From: Acidimicrobiales bacterium
Lineage (GTDB): Bacteria > Actinomycetota > Acidimicrobiia > Acidimicrobiales > SZUA-35
Direction: 5' to 3'
Length of the DNA stretch: 64,000 nucleotides
Assembly: GCA_020630065.1 (NCBI GenBank)
Contig: JAHDCC010000001.1
Span: 47,566-111,565 of the forward strand
Every line of letters starts with the position of its first letter. Within the stretch, counting starts at the first letter, position 1. The notes beneath the pieces are model-generated. The model was not told where the DNA came from. It worked only from the letters and a program-made list of their open reading frames with translations, and searched no databases. Of this stretch, positions 8,250 to 16,399 are shown piece after piece. A program made the position numbers and the translations under genes.

Positions 8250-9039
8250 GAACGCTCCACTTCACGGGCCACAAGAAACGAGATTCTACCCTGTTGTACA
8301 CGTCGCTCAGACCGGGTCGACCAATAACGATGTTGTAGCCGAGGCCCAACGGGGCGCCTCGGAGGGATTCACTCTTATAGCAGACTATCAAACCGAGGGT
8401 CGAGGACGATTCGATCGGTCCTGGTTTGCATCCCCATGTGACTCACTTTTGCTGTCCACTCTCGTTCGTCCTAGCTTTGAGCTAGTTCCCGTCATCCCGA
8501 TGTTGGCTGGATTAGCGGTGCAAGAAGCTGTCCAACGGTTAGCTGTAGAAACTGAACCAGCGGCCGTTGGCCTCAAATGGCCAAATGATGTGATTCTAAT
8601 CGATCGTTCAGACGCCAAAATTGCTGGAATCCTGGCTGAATCGACCATTACTGGAGACGTGGCATCAGTGGTCCTAGGCATTGGAGTAAACATCAAGTTT
8701 TCGACCAGCCTCCCAGACGAAATCGCTCACAAAGCAGTCTGCTTAGAAGACCTGGGACTCGTCGATGACTCCCAACAGCATGTGTTGACCGCCGTATTAG
8801 CAAGCCTTGAACGCTGGCTTTCGCTTGCTGAAGCTTCTGGACCGTCCGCAATCTTGGCCGAGTACGAAAAACGCTGCACTACGGTGGGTAAAAACATTAC
8901 ATTCACGGGTGCTGATGGTGAAACCGTCACTGGTCGAGCATCGGGACTCGACCCGGCAGGCGGGCTGCTTGTTCAAACGGCATCAGGAACCCGAACAGTT
9001 TTTAGTAGTGATATCTACCACATAGGTCTCACGACCTAG
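8248..9039 (+). CDS. birA: Biotin--[acetyl-CoA carboxylase] ligase, group I
   Basis: Activates biotin with ATP and attaches it to the carrier lysine of biotin enzymes such as the divergent carboxylase. It is 263 aa and lacks the N-terminal DNA-binding domain of E. coli BirA, so it is probably not a repressor. Visible motifs are TGSTNND (22-28), the biotin-loop GRGRFDRSW (51-59) and KWPNDV (110-115). The frame is open upstream, but homology begins only after this ATG, the nearest in frame. Its start codon and that of the carboxylase share the palindrome CATG on opposite strands. Confidence 0.93.
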   Translation: MNAPLHGPQETRFYPVVHVAQTGSTNNDVVAEAQRGASEGFTLIADYQTEGRGRFDRSWFASPCDSLLLSTLVRPSFELVPVIPMLAGLAVQEAVQRLAVETEPAAVGLKWPNDVILIDRSDAKIAGILAESTITGDVASVVLGIGVNIKFSTSLPDEIAHKAVCLEDLGLVDDSQQHVLTAVLASLERWLSLAEASGPSAILAEYEKRCTTVGKNITFTGADGETVTGRASGLDPAGGLLVQTASGTRTVFSSDIYHIGLTT

Positions 9040-9064
9040 ACCGACATGCCGACTTGAGAGACAT

Positions 9065-10453
9065 ATGGTTCTTTCCATCTCTCAAATAAAGCAAACAATT
9101 TGTGTTGGTTTGGTCGTCGCTGCGTGTATGGCGGTGACGTTTCCACTAGACGCAAGCGCTCAAACAGCCGAACCTGCGCTGGATCCAACACAGAACCCTT
9201 CCGCTTCAACCGTGGTTCCTGAGACAACTACGACTACGGCTAGCCCTGCTTCGTCGGTGTCGCCTGAAGATCCGACATCTACGACGACCGAAACTGCGTC
9301 CGAAGCTCCGCCATCAACGACGATCCCGGACCAGCCGCCGACAGATTCGACCACAACTTCGACACTGATCGAACCAACAACAACGGTTGAGCAGCTAGAC
9401 GCCGCTGAAGGCGAACGATCCCGCGGCGGCTACAGCTCACAACCTCCGTTTGTGCCTGATTCGGTTAACCCAGCAAAGGTCGAAGCCGCCCGACAGAAAC
9501 TCGCCAAAGCAAACCTGGAACTGGCCGAAGCGTCAAAGCTAATCGAAACCCGTGATGCGACCCTCGAAAGTATCAACTCTCAAGTGGATCAACTCGCCGG
9601 CGACACCTCAGAAATGATCAATCAATCAGCGAACCTTCGTACTGACGTCCAAGACATGGCGGTAGCCAATTTCCGAAACCCGACTCTCGGGTTCCCTAAG
9701 CCAGATATCGAAGACCCGTCAGATGCCATCGTCTACCGCCGCCTGGTTGCCTTTATTGCCAGTAGAAACGACGAGATGGCAGAACAGTTTGATTTACTCC
9801 ACAGCCAGCTATCCGACGAAGAGCGGCAACTGGTTGCAGAAACCAGCCGTCTAAGTGGCGAACGAAACCAGGCACAGATCCTATTCGAACAACGCTCAAT
9901 CGCTGTCGAACAAGCTGAGATAGAGCTTGAAACATACGAGGCTGCCGGAGAGTTCTATGTACCAAACGCCGTGTTTCCTATCGCTGCCGGGTACGACATG
10001 CCGCTGATTAACTCATACGGATTTGACCGGGCAAGAGGTACCGCAGATTCCCATTGGCACGAGGGAATCGATATTTTTGGTCCGCGTGGAACCGAACTTT
10101 ACGCCGCCGAGACAGGGGTAATCACCAATGTGGGAAGCGGCCGCCTCGGAGGTCTTGTTATTTCACTGGTCGGCGACAGCGGTACACGATGGTACTACGC
10201 CCACCTCGACGGGTTTGCCCCAGGGCTTTCAGAAGGACAGGTAGTCCAAGCTGGTGACGTCATTGGGTATCTGGGTGACTCCGGAAATGCTCGTGGAACG
10301 CCGCCGCATCTACATTTGGAAATACATCCGCCAGAAATTCGGGTCATCAACCCGTACCCACAGCTAAATGTGCTGGCTCAACGAGACCTTGTTACGAGAG
10401 AGCAGAATCAGATCGATGGGGATGGATCAGGACAGAAAGTGTCGATAAGCTAA
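9065..10453 (+). CDS. Secreted M23 (LytM-type) peptidase with Thr-rich linker and coiled coil
   Basis: Probable cell-wall hydrolase or hydrolase activator, 462 aa. A signal peptide (about residues 1-32, ending ASA) is followed by a Thr/Pro/Ser-rich linker to about residue 125. A long coiled coil (about 140-310) and a C-terminal M23 domain follow. Zinc ligands are visible as H332 and D336 in WHEGID and H417 in HLH. The coiled coil plus LytM layout matches EnvC/FtsX-partner and RipA-like division proteins. A GAGAG ribosome-binding sequence precedes the ATG. It follows birA by 25 bp. Confidence 0.87.
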   Translation: MVLSISQIKQTICVGLVVAACMAVTFPLDASAQTAEPALDPTQNPSASTVVPETTTTTASPASSVSPEDPTSTTTETASEAPPSTTIPDQPPTDSTTTSTLIEPTTTVEQLDAAEGERSRGGYSSQPPFVPDSVNPAKVEAARQKLAKANLELAEASKLIETRDATLESINSQVDQLAGDTSEMINQSANLRTDVQDMAVANFRNPTLGFPKPDIEDPSDAIVYRRLVAFIASRNDEMAEQFDLLHSQLSDEERQLVAETSRLSGERNQAQILFEQRSIAVEQAEIELETYEAAGEFYVPNAVFPIAAGYDMPLINSYGFDRARGTADSHWHEGIDIFGPRGTELYAAETGVITNVGSGRLGGLVISLVGDSGTRWYYAHLDGFAPGLSEGQVVQAGDVIGYLGDSGNARGTPPHLHLEIHPPEIRVINPYPQLNVLAQRDLVTREQNQIDGDGSGQKVSIS

Positions 10454-10479
10454 AGATCCACCATTATGCATTTGTTCCT

Positions 10480-11784
10480 ATGTCGTTCGTAGTCGGTCTC
10501 GTTATCGTCATTCTGCTTGTAGCGGCTAATGGCTTCTTCGTGGCGGTTGAGTTTTCGCTCGTAGCTTCAGATCGTTCGAAGTTGGCGAGCCTCGCTAAAG
10601 AAGGCAAGTGGCCGGCAAAGGCGGCCCTTGCCGCCATGAAACAACTTTCGTTTCACCTTTCCGGTGCCCAGCTGGGCATAACTGTCACTAGTCTCGTGCT
10701 CGGCTATTTGACAGAGCCGGTAGTGTCGAAGCTAGTCGATCCACTGATCGAAACCGCAGGTGGGTCGAGTGGTTCGGGAGTATCGATCGCCACCGCGTTA
10801 GTAGTGGCGACGGTCTTTCAAATGCTTGCTGGCGAACTAATCCCCAAAAACTTGGCGATCTCTCGACCAGAGACCACCGCTCAGCTCCTGTCTCCGGCCG
10901 CCCGTATTGTCCACGGCATCCTCCGCCCGCTGATCGTGGCGTTCAACGGCACCGCCAATTGGACGTTACGGTTATTCGGTCTTGAACCTCAAGAAGAACT
11001 CGAATCGACCCATTCGATGGACGATCTCGAATACTTGGTTCGTTCCTCAGCTGAAGGGTTAACCCCAGACGCGATGGCTGTTCTCACGCGAACGTTTCGC
11101 TTCGGTGAGAAGACGGCAGCCGATGTTCTAACTCCACGAGTTCATGTTCGTTCTGTGTCGTTTGCGTCGTCGGTAGGGGAGCTCATCGACGAAATGCGAC
11201 AGAGCCGCCACTCTAGATACCTGGTTGTTGGCGCCGATCTAGACGACGTCAAAGGGATGGTGTCGGTCCAGGCTGTCTTCGATCTACCCATCGAGCAGCG
11301 CTACCAAACGATGGTAAGCGAGATTGTTCAGCAACCTCTTATTCTGCCTGAAACCAAGTCGCTATTTGACGTGTTGGACGATTTCCAACTCGACGCCGCT
11401 CAGCTAGCGGTCGTCATCGACGAACACGGCGGAACCGCAGGAATTCTGACGTTGGAAGATGTCTTAGAAGAAATTGTTGGCGAAGTCGACGACGAGTTTG
11501 CTAAAACCCCGGACATTCTTATCGGCGCAGACGCCGGTGTATTTGTTATGGCGGGAACGTCAAGGCCAGATGAGGTGGCTGAAACCGTTGGACTAAATAT
11601 TCCCGACGGAGAGTACGAGACGATAGCCGGGTTTGTGCTCGACCAGTTAGGTCGAGTTCCGGCTGAAGGTGACCATTTCGAATTTGATGGTTGGATGATT
11701 GAAGTCGCAGCGATGGACAAGCTGCGAATAGCATCGTTGCAGTTTGTGGCGCCCGGATATGTTGCATCCGAGAGGCTTTCATGA
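10480..11784 (+). CDS. CNNM/CorC (hemolysin C-like) transporter with CBS pair, first copy
   Basis: A 434-aa membrane protein in the order CNNM (DUF21) transmembrane domain (about 1-190), CBS pair (about 205-335, including AVVIDEHGGTAGILTLEDVLEEIVGE) and C-terminal CorC_HlyC domain (about 350-425). The family is linked to Mg2+ or Co2+ transport. It overlaps the next CNNM gene by 4 nt (ATGA), so the two are translated together and may form a heterodimer. Confidence 0.9.
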   Translation: MSFVVGLVIVILLVAANGFFVAVEFSLVASDRSKLASLAKEGKWPAKAALAAMKQLSFHLSGAQLGITVTSLVLGYLTEPVVSKLVDPLIETAGGSSGSGVSIATALVVATVFQMLAGELIPKNLAISRPETTAQLLSPAARIVHGILRPLIVAFNGTANWTLRLFGLEPQEELESTHSMDDLEYLVRSSAEGLTPDAMAVLTRTFRFGEKTAADVLTPRVHVRSVSFASSVGELIDEMRQSRHSRYLVVGADLDDVKGMVSVQAVFDLPIEQRYQTMVSEIVQQPLILPETKSLFDVLDDFQLDAAQLAVVIDEHGGTAGILTLEDVLEEIVGEVDDEFAKTPDILIGADAGVFVMAGTSRPDEVAETVGLNIPDGEYETIAGFVLDQLGRVPAEGDHFEFDGWMIEVAAMDKLRIASLQFVAPGYVASERLS

Positions 11785-12884
11785 CTGCAGTAACTGTTCC
11801 GCTACTGTCTTCTGAAGCGCACGTCACCGGATGGGCTTTGGCTGGCTTTTTGATCGCAGCGACGGTGCTGATTTTTCTCAACGGTGCGTTCGTCGCCTAC
11901 GAGTTTGCTGTTCTGGCAGCGAAACGACAGGAACTTGAAGCAGGCAAAAAAGGTCGAGTTCGAGAAGCCGCCCTTGGCAGCTTGTCCGACTTATCAATGC
12001 AGCTTGCGGGCGCACAGCTAGGTATCACGATCGTATCCCTCGGACTGGGTTACGTTGCTGAACCTGCGTTCGAGTCCATAATCGGCCCCTTAGCTGAACG
12101 GTTCTTCAGCGAAGAAGTAACGTCGATTGTCAGTCTTGTCAGTGCACTATCGATTGTCATATTTCTCCATCTCGTGTTCGGGGAAATGGTGCCGAAAAAT
12201 TTGGCGTTGGTCGCCCCGAACGCAACTTTACGATGGTTGGTTTTGCCATATCGGGCCTATCTATGGTTATTCCGGCCATTGGCCACGCTTCTGAATTCGA
12301 TCGCTAACTTGGGTTGCCGGGCGGTAGGAGTTGAACCTCGGGACGAGATTGTGGCTGTCCGTTCCGTGACCGAACTTTTGGACATCGTCTCGACCTCGTC
12401 GGAAGAGGGCACCATCGAGTCCGATAGTGCCGAACTATTACATGGTGCGTTGAATTTTTCTCAGCGAATGATCGGCGAAATCGCGGTACCTATTTCGGAG
12501 CTAACCTCGGTAAGGTTCGGGGCGACTCCAGCGATGCTCGAGCGAGTTGTCGCCTCCAGCGGTCAGATCCGAATACCTGTTCTTGGTCCGACTAAACAGC
12601 ACCAGCTGGTGGGCTATTTTAATGCCAGAGATCTTCTGCATATCGATCGATCTGATCGGATCGCCCCAATGCCTAAACGGTTTCTGCGGCCGGTGATTGC
12701 GGTACCTCACGATCGGTCGTTGATAGAGGTTCTTCGGACGTTACGAAGCCGGCGTAGACCGTTTGCCGTCGTGATCAAAGACAGATCGCAGCTGGTCGGC
12801 ATGGTCTCGGTTGAGGAAGTGGTCGAAGCGCTCCTGCCGGATTCAGACCTGGCCCACACGAGTGGCCAAGAAGTAGAGATTTAG
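11781..12884 (+). CDS. CNNM family protein with CBS pair, second copy, short form
   Basis: A 367-aa paralogue of the preceding gene, with the CNNM transmembrane domain (about 15-200) and a CBS pair (about 220-350). It ends shortly after the second CBS domain and has no CorC_HlyC domain, unlike its partner. The pair arrangement, one full and one short copy with a 4-nt overlap, is common in actinobacteria and suggests a hetero-oligomer. Confidence 0.88.
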   Translation: MTAVTVPLLSSEAHVTGWALAGFLIAATVLIFLNGAFVAYEFAVLAAKRQELEAGKKGRVREAALGSLSDLSMQLAGAQLGITIVSLGLGYVAEPAFESIIGPLAERFFSEEVTSIVSLVSALSIVIFLHLVFGEMVPKNLALVAPNATLRWLVLPYRAYLWLFRPLATLLNSIANLGCRAVGVEPRDEIVAVRSVTELLDIVSTSSEEGTIESDSAELLHGALNFSQRMIGEIAVPISELTSVRFGATPAMLERVVASSGQIRIPVLGPTKQHQLVGYFNARDLLHIDRSDRIAPMPKRFLRPVIAVPHDRSLIEVLRTLRSRRRPFAVVIKDRSQLVGMVSVEEVVEALLPDSDLAHTSGQEVEI

Positions 12885-12936
12885 TTTCAACGGCGTAGAC
12901 ACACTGGCAACAGAATGAAGATGAGGTCCCAATCGC

Positions 12937-14121
12937 GTGTCAGCCCCTAACTACAGTCAGACCGACCGTCGAGCTTTACAAGCCGTGGCAACCCAGTTCT
13001 TTGTTAATGGCGCCGTTTTCGCTTCGTTCCTGCCCCGGTTGCCGGAGGTGCGTGACCGTATCGGAGTCAGTCTCGATTCGCTTGGTCTTATGATCACCGC
13101 GGCGTTGGCGTTTGGGCTGTTGGGAAGTGTGCTCGCAAGTCGACTAATTGGCTGGTTGGGCACTCGATGGGTAATCATCTACGGCGCCGTTGTTTTGACC
13201 GCAGCTGTCCCCCTGATCGGGGTTGCGTCCGGCCCGCTGCTATTTGTTGCCGCATATGCAGTTGTCACTATCGCTGATGTCTTGGTCGACGTTTCGATGA
13301 ACCTGCAGGCCTCTTGGTTGAGTGAGCGTCGGCATGTCCCGGTTATTAACCGTCTGCACGGCCTGTGGAGCCTGGGAACCGTAATCGGGGGAGTGCTGGC
13401 CGTTCAGGCTGCGCGATGGGGAATTTCGCTACAGACACATCTACTTGTTGTCTCCGGAGTCTTGATCTTGGCGGTTCTATTCGTCGGTTCTGGCGTCCTC
13501 AAGGTGGACGAAACCACGTCGTCAAAGAAAGAACCTAAACCAGAACAGGCCAACAGTAAACCTGTGTTGGCTACCAGAACCGGTCTACTACTTCTCGGCG
13601 TCGCTGGTGCTTTCTCAGTCACAGCCGAAGGCGTTTCACATGATTGGGCTGCATTTCGATTAGCCGATGACCTTGGTGTGTCTAGCGGATCGGCTGGTCT
13701 GGGCTTTGTTGCGTTTACTGTAGGTATGACTGTTGGAAGGTTCTACGGCGATTGGGCAACGACCAAATTGGGAAGCGAACGGCTGCTGTCGATCGCCATT
13801 GGTTTGTCTTTGGTCGCCCTGGTTGGTGCAGGGCTTTCTCCAATCCGTTGGGTCGTACTGTTGTCATATCTCGCAGCCGGCGTAGGGATAAGCACCTTCT
13901 TCCCACGTCTTTACGACGAGGCAGCACGGTTTAAGGCCAAACCTGGTGTTGGACTCGCTTGGCTAACGGGCGGGACTCGAGTCGCGTCGCTGTCGGTCCC
14001 GTCGATAGTAGGGTTTCTGGCTGCCTCCCGGCTGTCAGTCGGCGTCTCCACAGTACTAGTGACGCTGCCCTGTGTCTTGGGGCTGTATTCGGTATCCAAA
14101 CGTCTTAGCCCTCGCCGTTAG
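12937..14121 (+). CDS. Major facilitator superfamily transporter
   Basis: A 394-aa polytopic protein with about 12 hydrophobic segments in two halves, separated by a charged loop (ETTSSKKEPKPEQANSK, about residues 190-206). The first cytoplasmic loop region carries SRLIGWLGTRW, similar to the MFS A-motif position. It resembles the YbjJ/fucose-permease-like branch, but the substrate cannot be assigned. It starts with GTG after a gap of about 50 bp. Confidence 0.85.
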   Translation: MSAPNYSQTDRRALQAVATQFFVNGAVFASFLPRLPEVRDRIGVSLDSLGLMITAALAFGLLGSVLASRLIGWLGTRWVIIYGAVVLTAAVPLIGVASGPLLFVAAYAVVTIADVLVDVSMNLQASWLSERRHVPVINRLHGLWSLGTVIGGVLAVQAARWGISLQTHLLVVSGVLILAVLFVGSGVLKVDETTSSKKEPKPEQANSKPVLATRTGLLLLGVAGAFSVTAEGVSHDWAAFRLADDLGVSSGSAGLGFVAFTVGMTVGRFYGDWATTKLGSERLLSIAIGLSLVALVGAGLSPIRWVVLLSYLAAGVGISTFFPRLYDEAARFKAKPGVGLAWLTGGTRVASLSVPSIVGFLAASRLSVGVSTVLVTLPCVLGLYSVSKRLSPRR

Positions 14122-14253
14122 CGGGTCAGTACGCCCAGTCTTGTCGTCGACGAGACAGCGAAACTGAAACGACGCAAGCGGCTACAACACGCGTTTGGAG
14201 GATAGTTGGAACTACCTGGCACTTGTTTGGTTCGGTGTCCGTTTGAATACGGT

Positions 14254-15021
14254 CTACGCACCGATCGAGTGGTAGCCGCCGTCTACGTGAATAATCGAAC
14301 CAGTCGTTTGAGGGAACCAATCTGAAAGCAACGCGACACAAGCTTTTGAAACACCTTCAGTGTTCGTTACATCCCATCCGAGAGGAGCGCTTTCTTGCCA
14401 TTTCTCTTCAAATTTGGTGAAACCGGGGATCGATTTGGCTGCCATGGTCTTTACTGGTCCAGCAGCGACAAGATTACTTCGAATATCTTGTGGCCCGAGT
14501 TCTCTCGCTAGATATCGGTTTAACGATTCTAACGCAGCCTTGGCGACTCCCATCCAGTTGTAGGCAGGCCAAGAAACTGTCGCGTCGAAGGTAAGTCCAA
14601 CGATTGAACCACCTGAGGTCATCAACGGCGATACGAGGTCAGATAGCGATCGGAGCGAGTAGGCCGAAACCTCTAATGCAGTGGCGACATCGGACCATTC
14701 TGGAGCGAAGAAGTCGTCTCCGAGGCAGTCTGCAGGCGCAAATCCAATCGCGTGGAGGGCTCCGTCGATCGATCCCCACTTCTCGGTTATAGCTGCAGAT
14801 ACGGCTGCAGCCTGCTCAGAGTTCGTGACGTCTAATTCGAGTACTTCCGGTACAGGGTCCAATTTCTTGGCGGTGCGTTGGGTGAGGCGCAGGCCGCGCC
14901 CAAACCCGGTTAAAAGGACTTCGGCCCCTTCAGCTTGAGCCAACTGGGCGACCCCGAAAGCTAGAGAGGCGTCGGTTAGAACACCGGTGATTAGAATTTT
15001 TTTTCCGTTGAGTATTCCCAC
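14254..15021 (-). CDS. fabI: Enoyl-[acyl-carrier-protein] reductase (NADH), InhA-like
   Basis: Reduces trans-2-enoyl-ACP in the last step of fatty-acid elongation. It is a 255-aa short-chain dehydrogenase of the FabI class. The N-terminal GKKILITGVLTDASLAFG nucleotide motif, the active-site tyrosine and lysine (Y154, K161, spacing 6) and the FDATVSWPAYNWMGVAKAALES block closely resemble mycobacterial InhA. F145 occupies the position of InhA F149. It reads from a GTG start; TAGGG lies just before it. Confidence 0.92.
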   Translation of the reverse strand: MGILNGKKILITGVLTDASLAFGVAQLAQAEGAEVLLTGFGRGLRLTQRTAKKLDPVPEVLELDVTNSEQAAAVSAAITEKWGSIDGALHAIGFAPADCLGDDFFAPEWSDVATALEVSAYSLRSLSDLVSPLMTSGGSIVGLTFDATVSWPAYNWMGVAKAALESLNRYLARELGPQDIRSNLVAAGPVKTMAAKSIPGFTKFEEKWQESAPLGWDVTNTEGVSKACVALLSDWFPQTTGSIIHVDGGYHSIGA

Positions 15022-15149
15022 ATCCCTATGACTATCAGCAGATCTAAATAGTTACGACCTTTTGTCGCCTAATCTTGTCTGGCGAGGGTGGTGCCTGGAT
15101 CTCGTTCGATTGTGTCAGCGTAGGTAATATCTCGTAGGATCATCTTGGC

Positions 15150-16301
15150 ATGGCCATGAATCTGTTTGATACCGCACAGCAAAAAGTCGTCCCGTTCGAA
15201 CCAGGACCGATCGTAACGATGTACACATGCGGCATAACGCCCTACGACGCTACCCACGTTGGTCACGCCGCCACGTACCTCACCTACGATGTGCTTCAAC
15301 GAAGACTTCGTGACCTTGGCCACGAAACTAGGTGTGTGCGAAACGTGACAGACGTCGATGACGACCTGTTACGAAAGGCCAAAGAGCTCGATATCCATTA
15401 TTTGGACCTGGCGGCGGCTGAAACGGCAAGGTTCGATGATGACATGGTGGCTCTCGGAGTCCTACCAAGCTGGAGCGAACCTAGAGCTACGTCGGCGATT
15501 TCTAACATACGTTCATTCATCCATCGGGTTCTGGAAACCGGGCACGCCTATGCCATCAACGGGGCTGTTTATTTCGATGTGGCGTCTTGGCCTCGGTTTG
15601 GGGAACTGTCCGGTCTGGACCGCGACACGATGCTTACTCTGGCCGCCGAGCGGGGCGGAAACCCCGATGACCCGAACAAGAAAGATCCGCTAGATTTTGT
15701 GCTCTGGCAGCCTTCGGCCGAAGGCGAACCAGCTTGGGAAACCGTTTGGGGGCCTGGCCGTCCGGGTTGGCACATAGAGTGCTCGACGTTGGCTTTGCGT
15801 GAACTCGGGGAAACGATCGACCTTCACGGCGGGGGTAGCGACCTTATTTTCCCTCATCATGAATGTGAGGCAGCGCAAACAGAAGCCGTGACCGGTAAGC
15901 GCTTTGTGCGGCATTGGATGCATCAGGCGATGGTTCGTATGGATGGCGAGAAGATGTCAAAGTCGCTTGGCAATCTAGCGTTTGTGAGCGACTTGCGTAA
16001 AGAGTACGACCCAAGAGCGATACGTCTCGCGATTCTTCACAATCACTATCGAACCGAGTGGGAATGGGAAACAGGCTTGACGATGGAACGAGCATCTGAG
16101 CGTTTAGTCCGGTGGCAATCATCGGTCGAATCGTTGGCTGCTGGAGTAGTTGGCGACGAAGCTGAACGTACCCTGTCGGATGTTCGAGAAGCCTTAGATA
16201 CAGATTTGGATACGCCCTCGGCGGTCCAATTGATTGATGGCGCCGTCGATCAAGGCTTCGATATCCGCATGGCTGCCTCGTTGCTTGGTGTCGAGCTGTA
16301 G
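15150..16301 (+). CDS. mshC: Cysteine--1-D-myo-inosityl 2-amino-2-deoxy-glucopyranoside ligase (MshC)
   Basis: Adds cysteine to GlcN-inositol in mycothiol synthesis. It is a 383-aa paralogue of cysteinyl-tRNA synthetase. The MshC-specific block MYTCGITPYDATHVGHAATY (residues 24-43) replaces the CGPTVYD of CysRS. Zinc ligands are suggested by C27, WHIECS and HHECE, and the KMSKS loop is intact. It lacks the C-terminal tRNA-binding region, as MshC does. TAGGAT lies 9 nt before the ATG. A second in-frame ATG 6 nt later (MNLF) is also possible. It directly precedes thrS. Confidence 0.88.
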   Translation: MAMNLFDTAQQKVVPFEPGPIVTMYTCGITPYDATHVGHAATYLTYDVLQRRLRDLGHETRCVRNVTDVDDDLLRKAKELDIHYLDLAAAETARFDDDMVALGVLPSWSEPRATSAISNIRSFIHRVLETGHAYAINGAVYFDVASWPRFGELSGLDRDTMLTLAAERGGNPDDPNKKDPLDFVLWQPSAEGEPAWETVWGPGRPGWHIECSTLALRELGETIDLHGGGSDLIFPHHECEAAQTEAVTGKRFVRHWMHQAMVRMDGEKMSKSLGNLAFVSDLRKEYDPRAIRLAILHNHYRTEWEWETGLTMERASERLVRWQSSVESLAAGVVGDEAERTLSDVREALDTDLDTPSAVQLIDGAVDQGFDIRMAASLLGVEL

Positions 16302-16386
16302 CTAAAAATCTTGTCCACTGTCGAGCAGCATAATTGACGGGCTTAGGTCATCTTGTAAATGAGACACAAGCCAAGTGGAGACGCTC

Positions 16387-16392
16387 TAGACT
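16387..16392 (+). promoter_or_regulatory. Candidate -10 box of thrS, leaderless
   Basis: TAGACT ends 7 nt before the GTG at 16400. Its spacing supports that GTG rather than the upstream in-frame TTG at 16334. Confidence 0.45.
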
Positions 16393-16399
16393 TCGTTTC

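Noticed and set aside
14158..14175. Possible terminator hairpin around TCGTCGACGA after the MFS gene
   Set aside because: The palindrome is only 10 bp, breaks at the next base on both sides and has no T-run.
15150..16301. Cysteinyl-tRNA synthetase as the identity of this gene
   Set aside because: The CGITPYDATHVGHA block and the missing C-terminal tRNA-binding region fit MshC; CysRS has CGPTVYD and is longer.
16334..16399. Upstream TTG extension of thrS
   Set aside because: The extra 22 residues have no family counterpart, and a -10 box fits the GTG at 16400.
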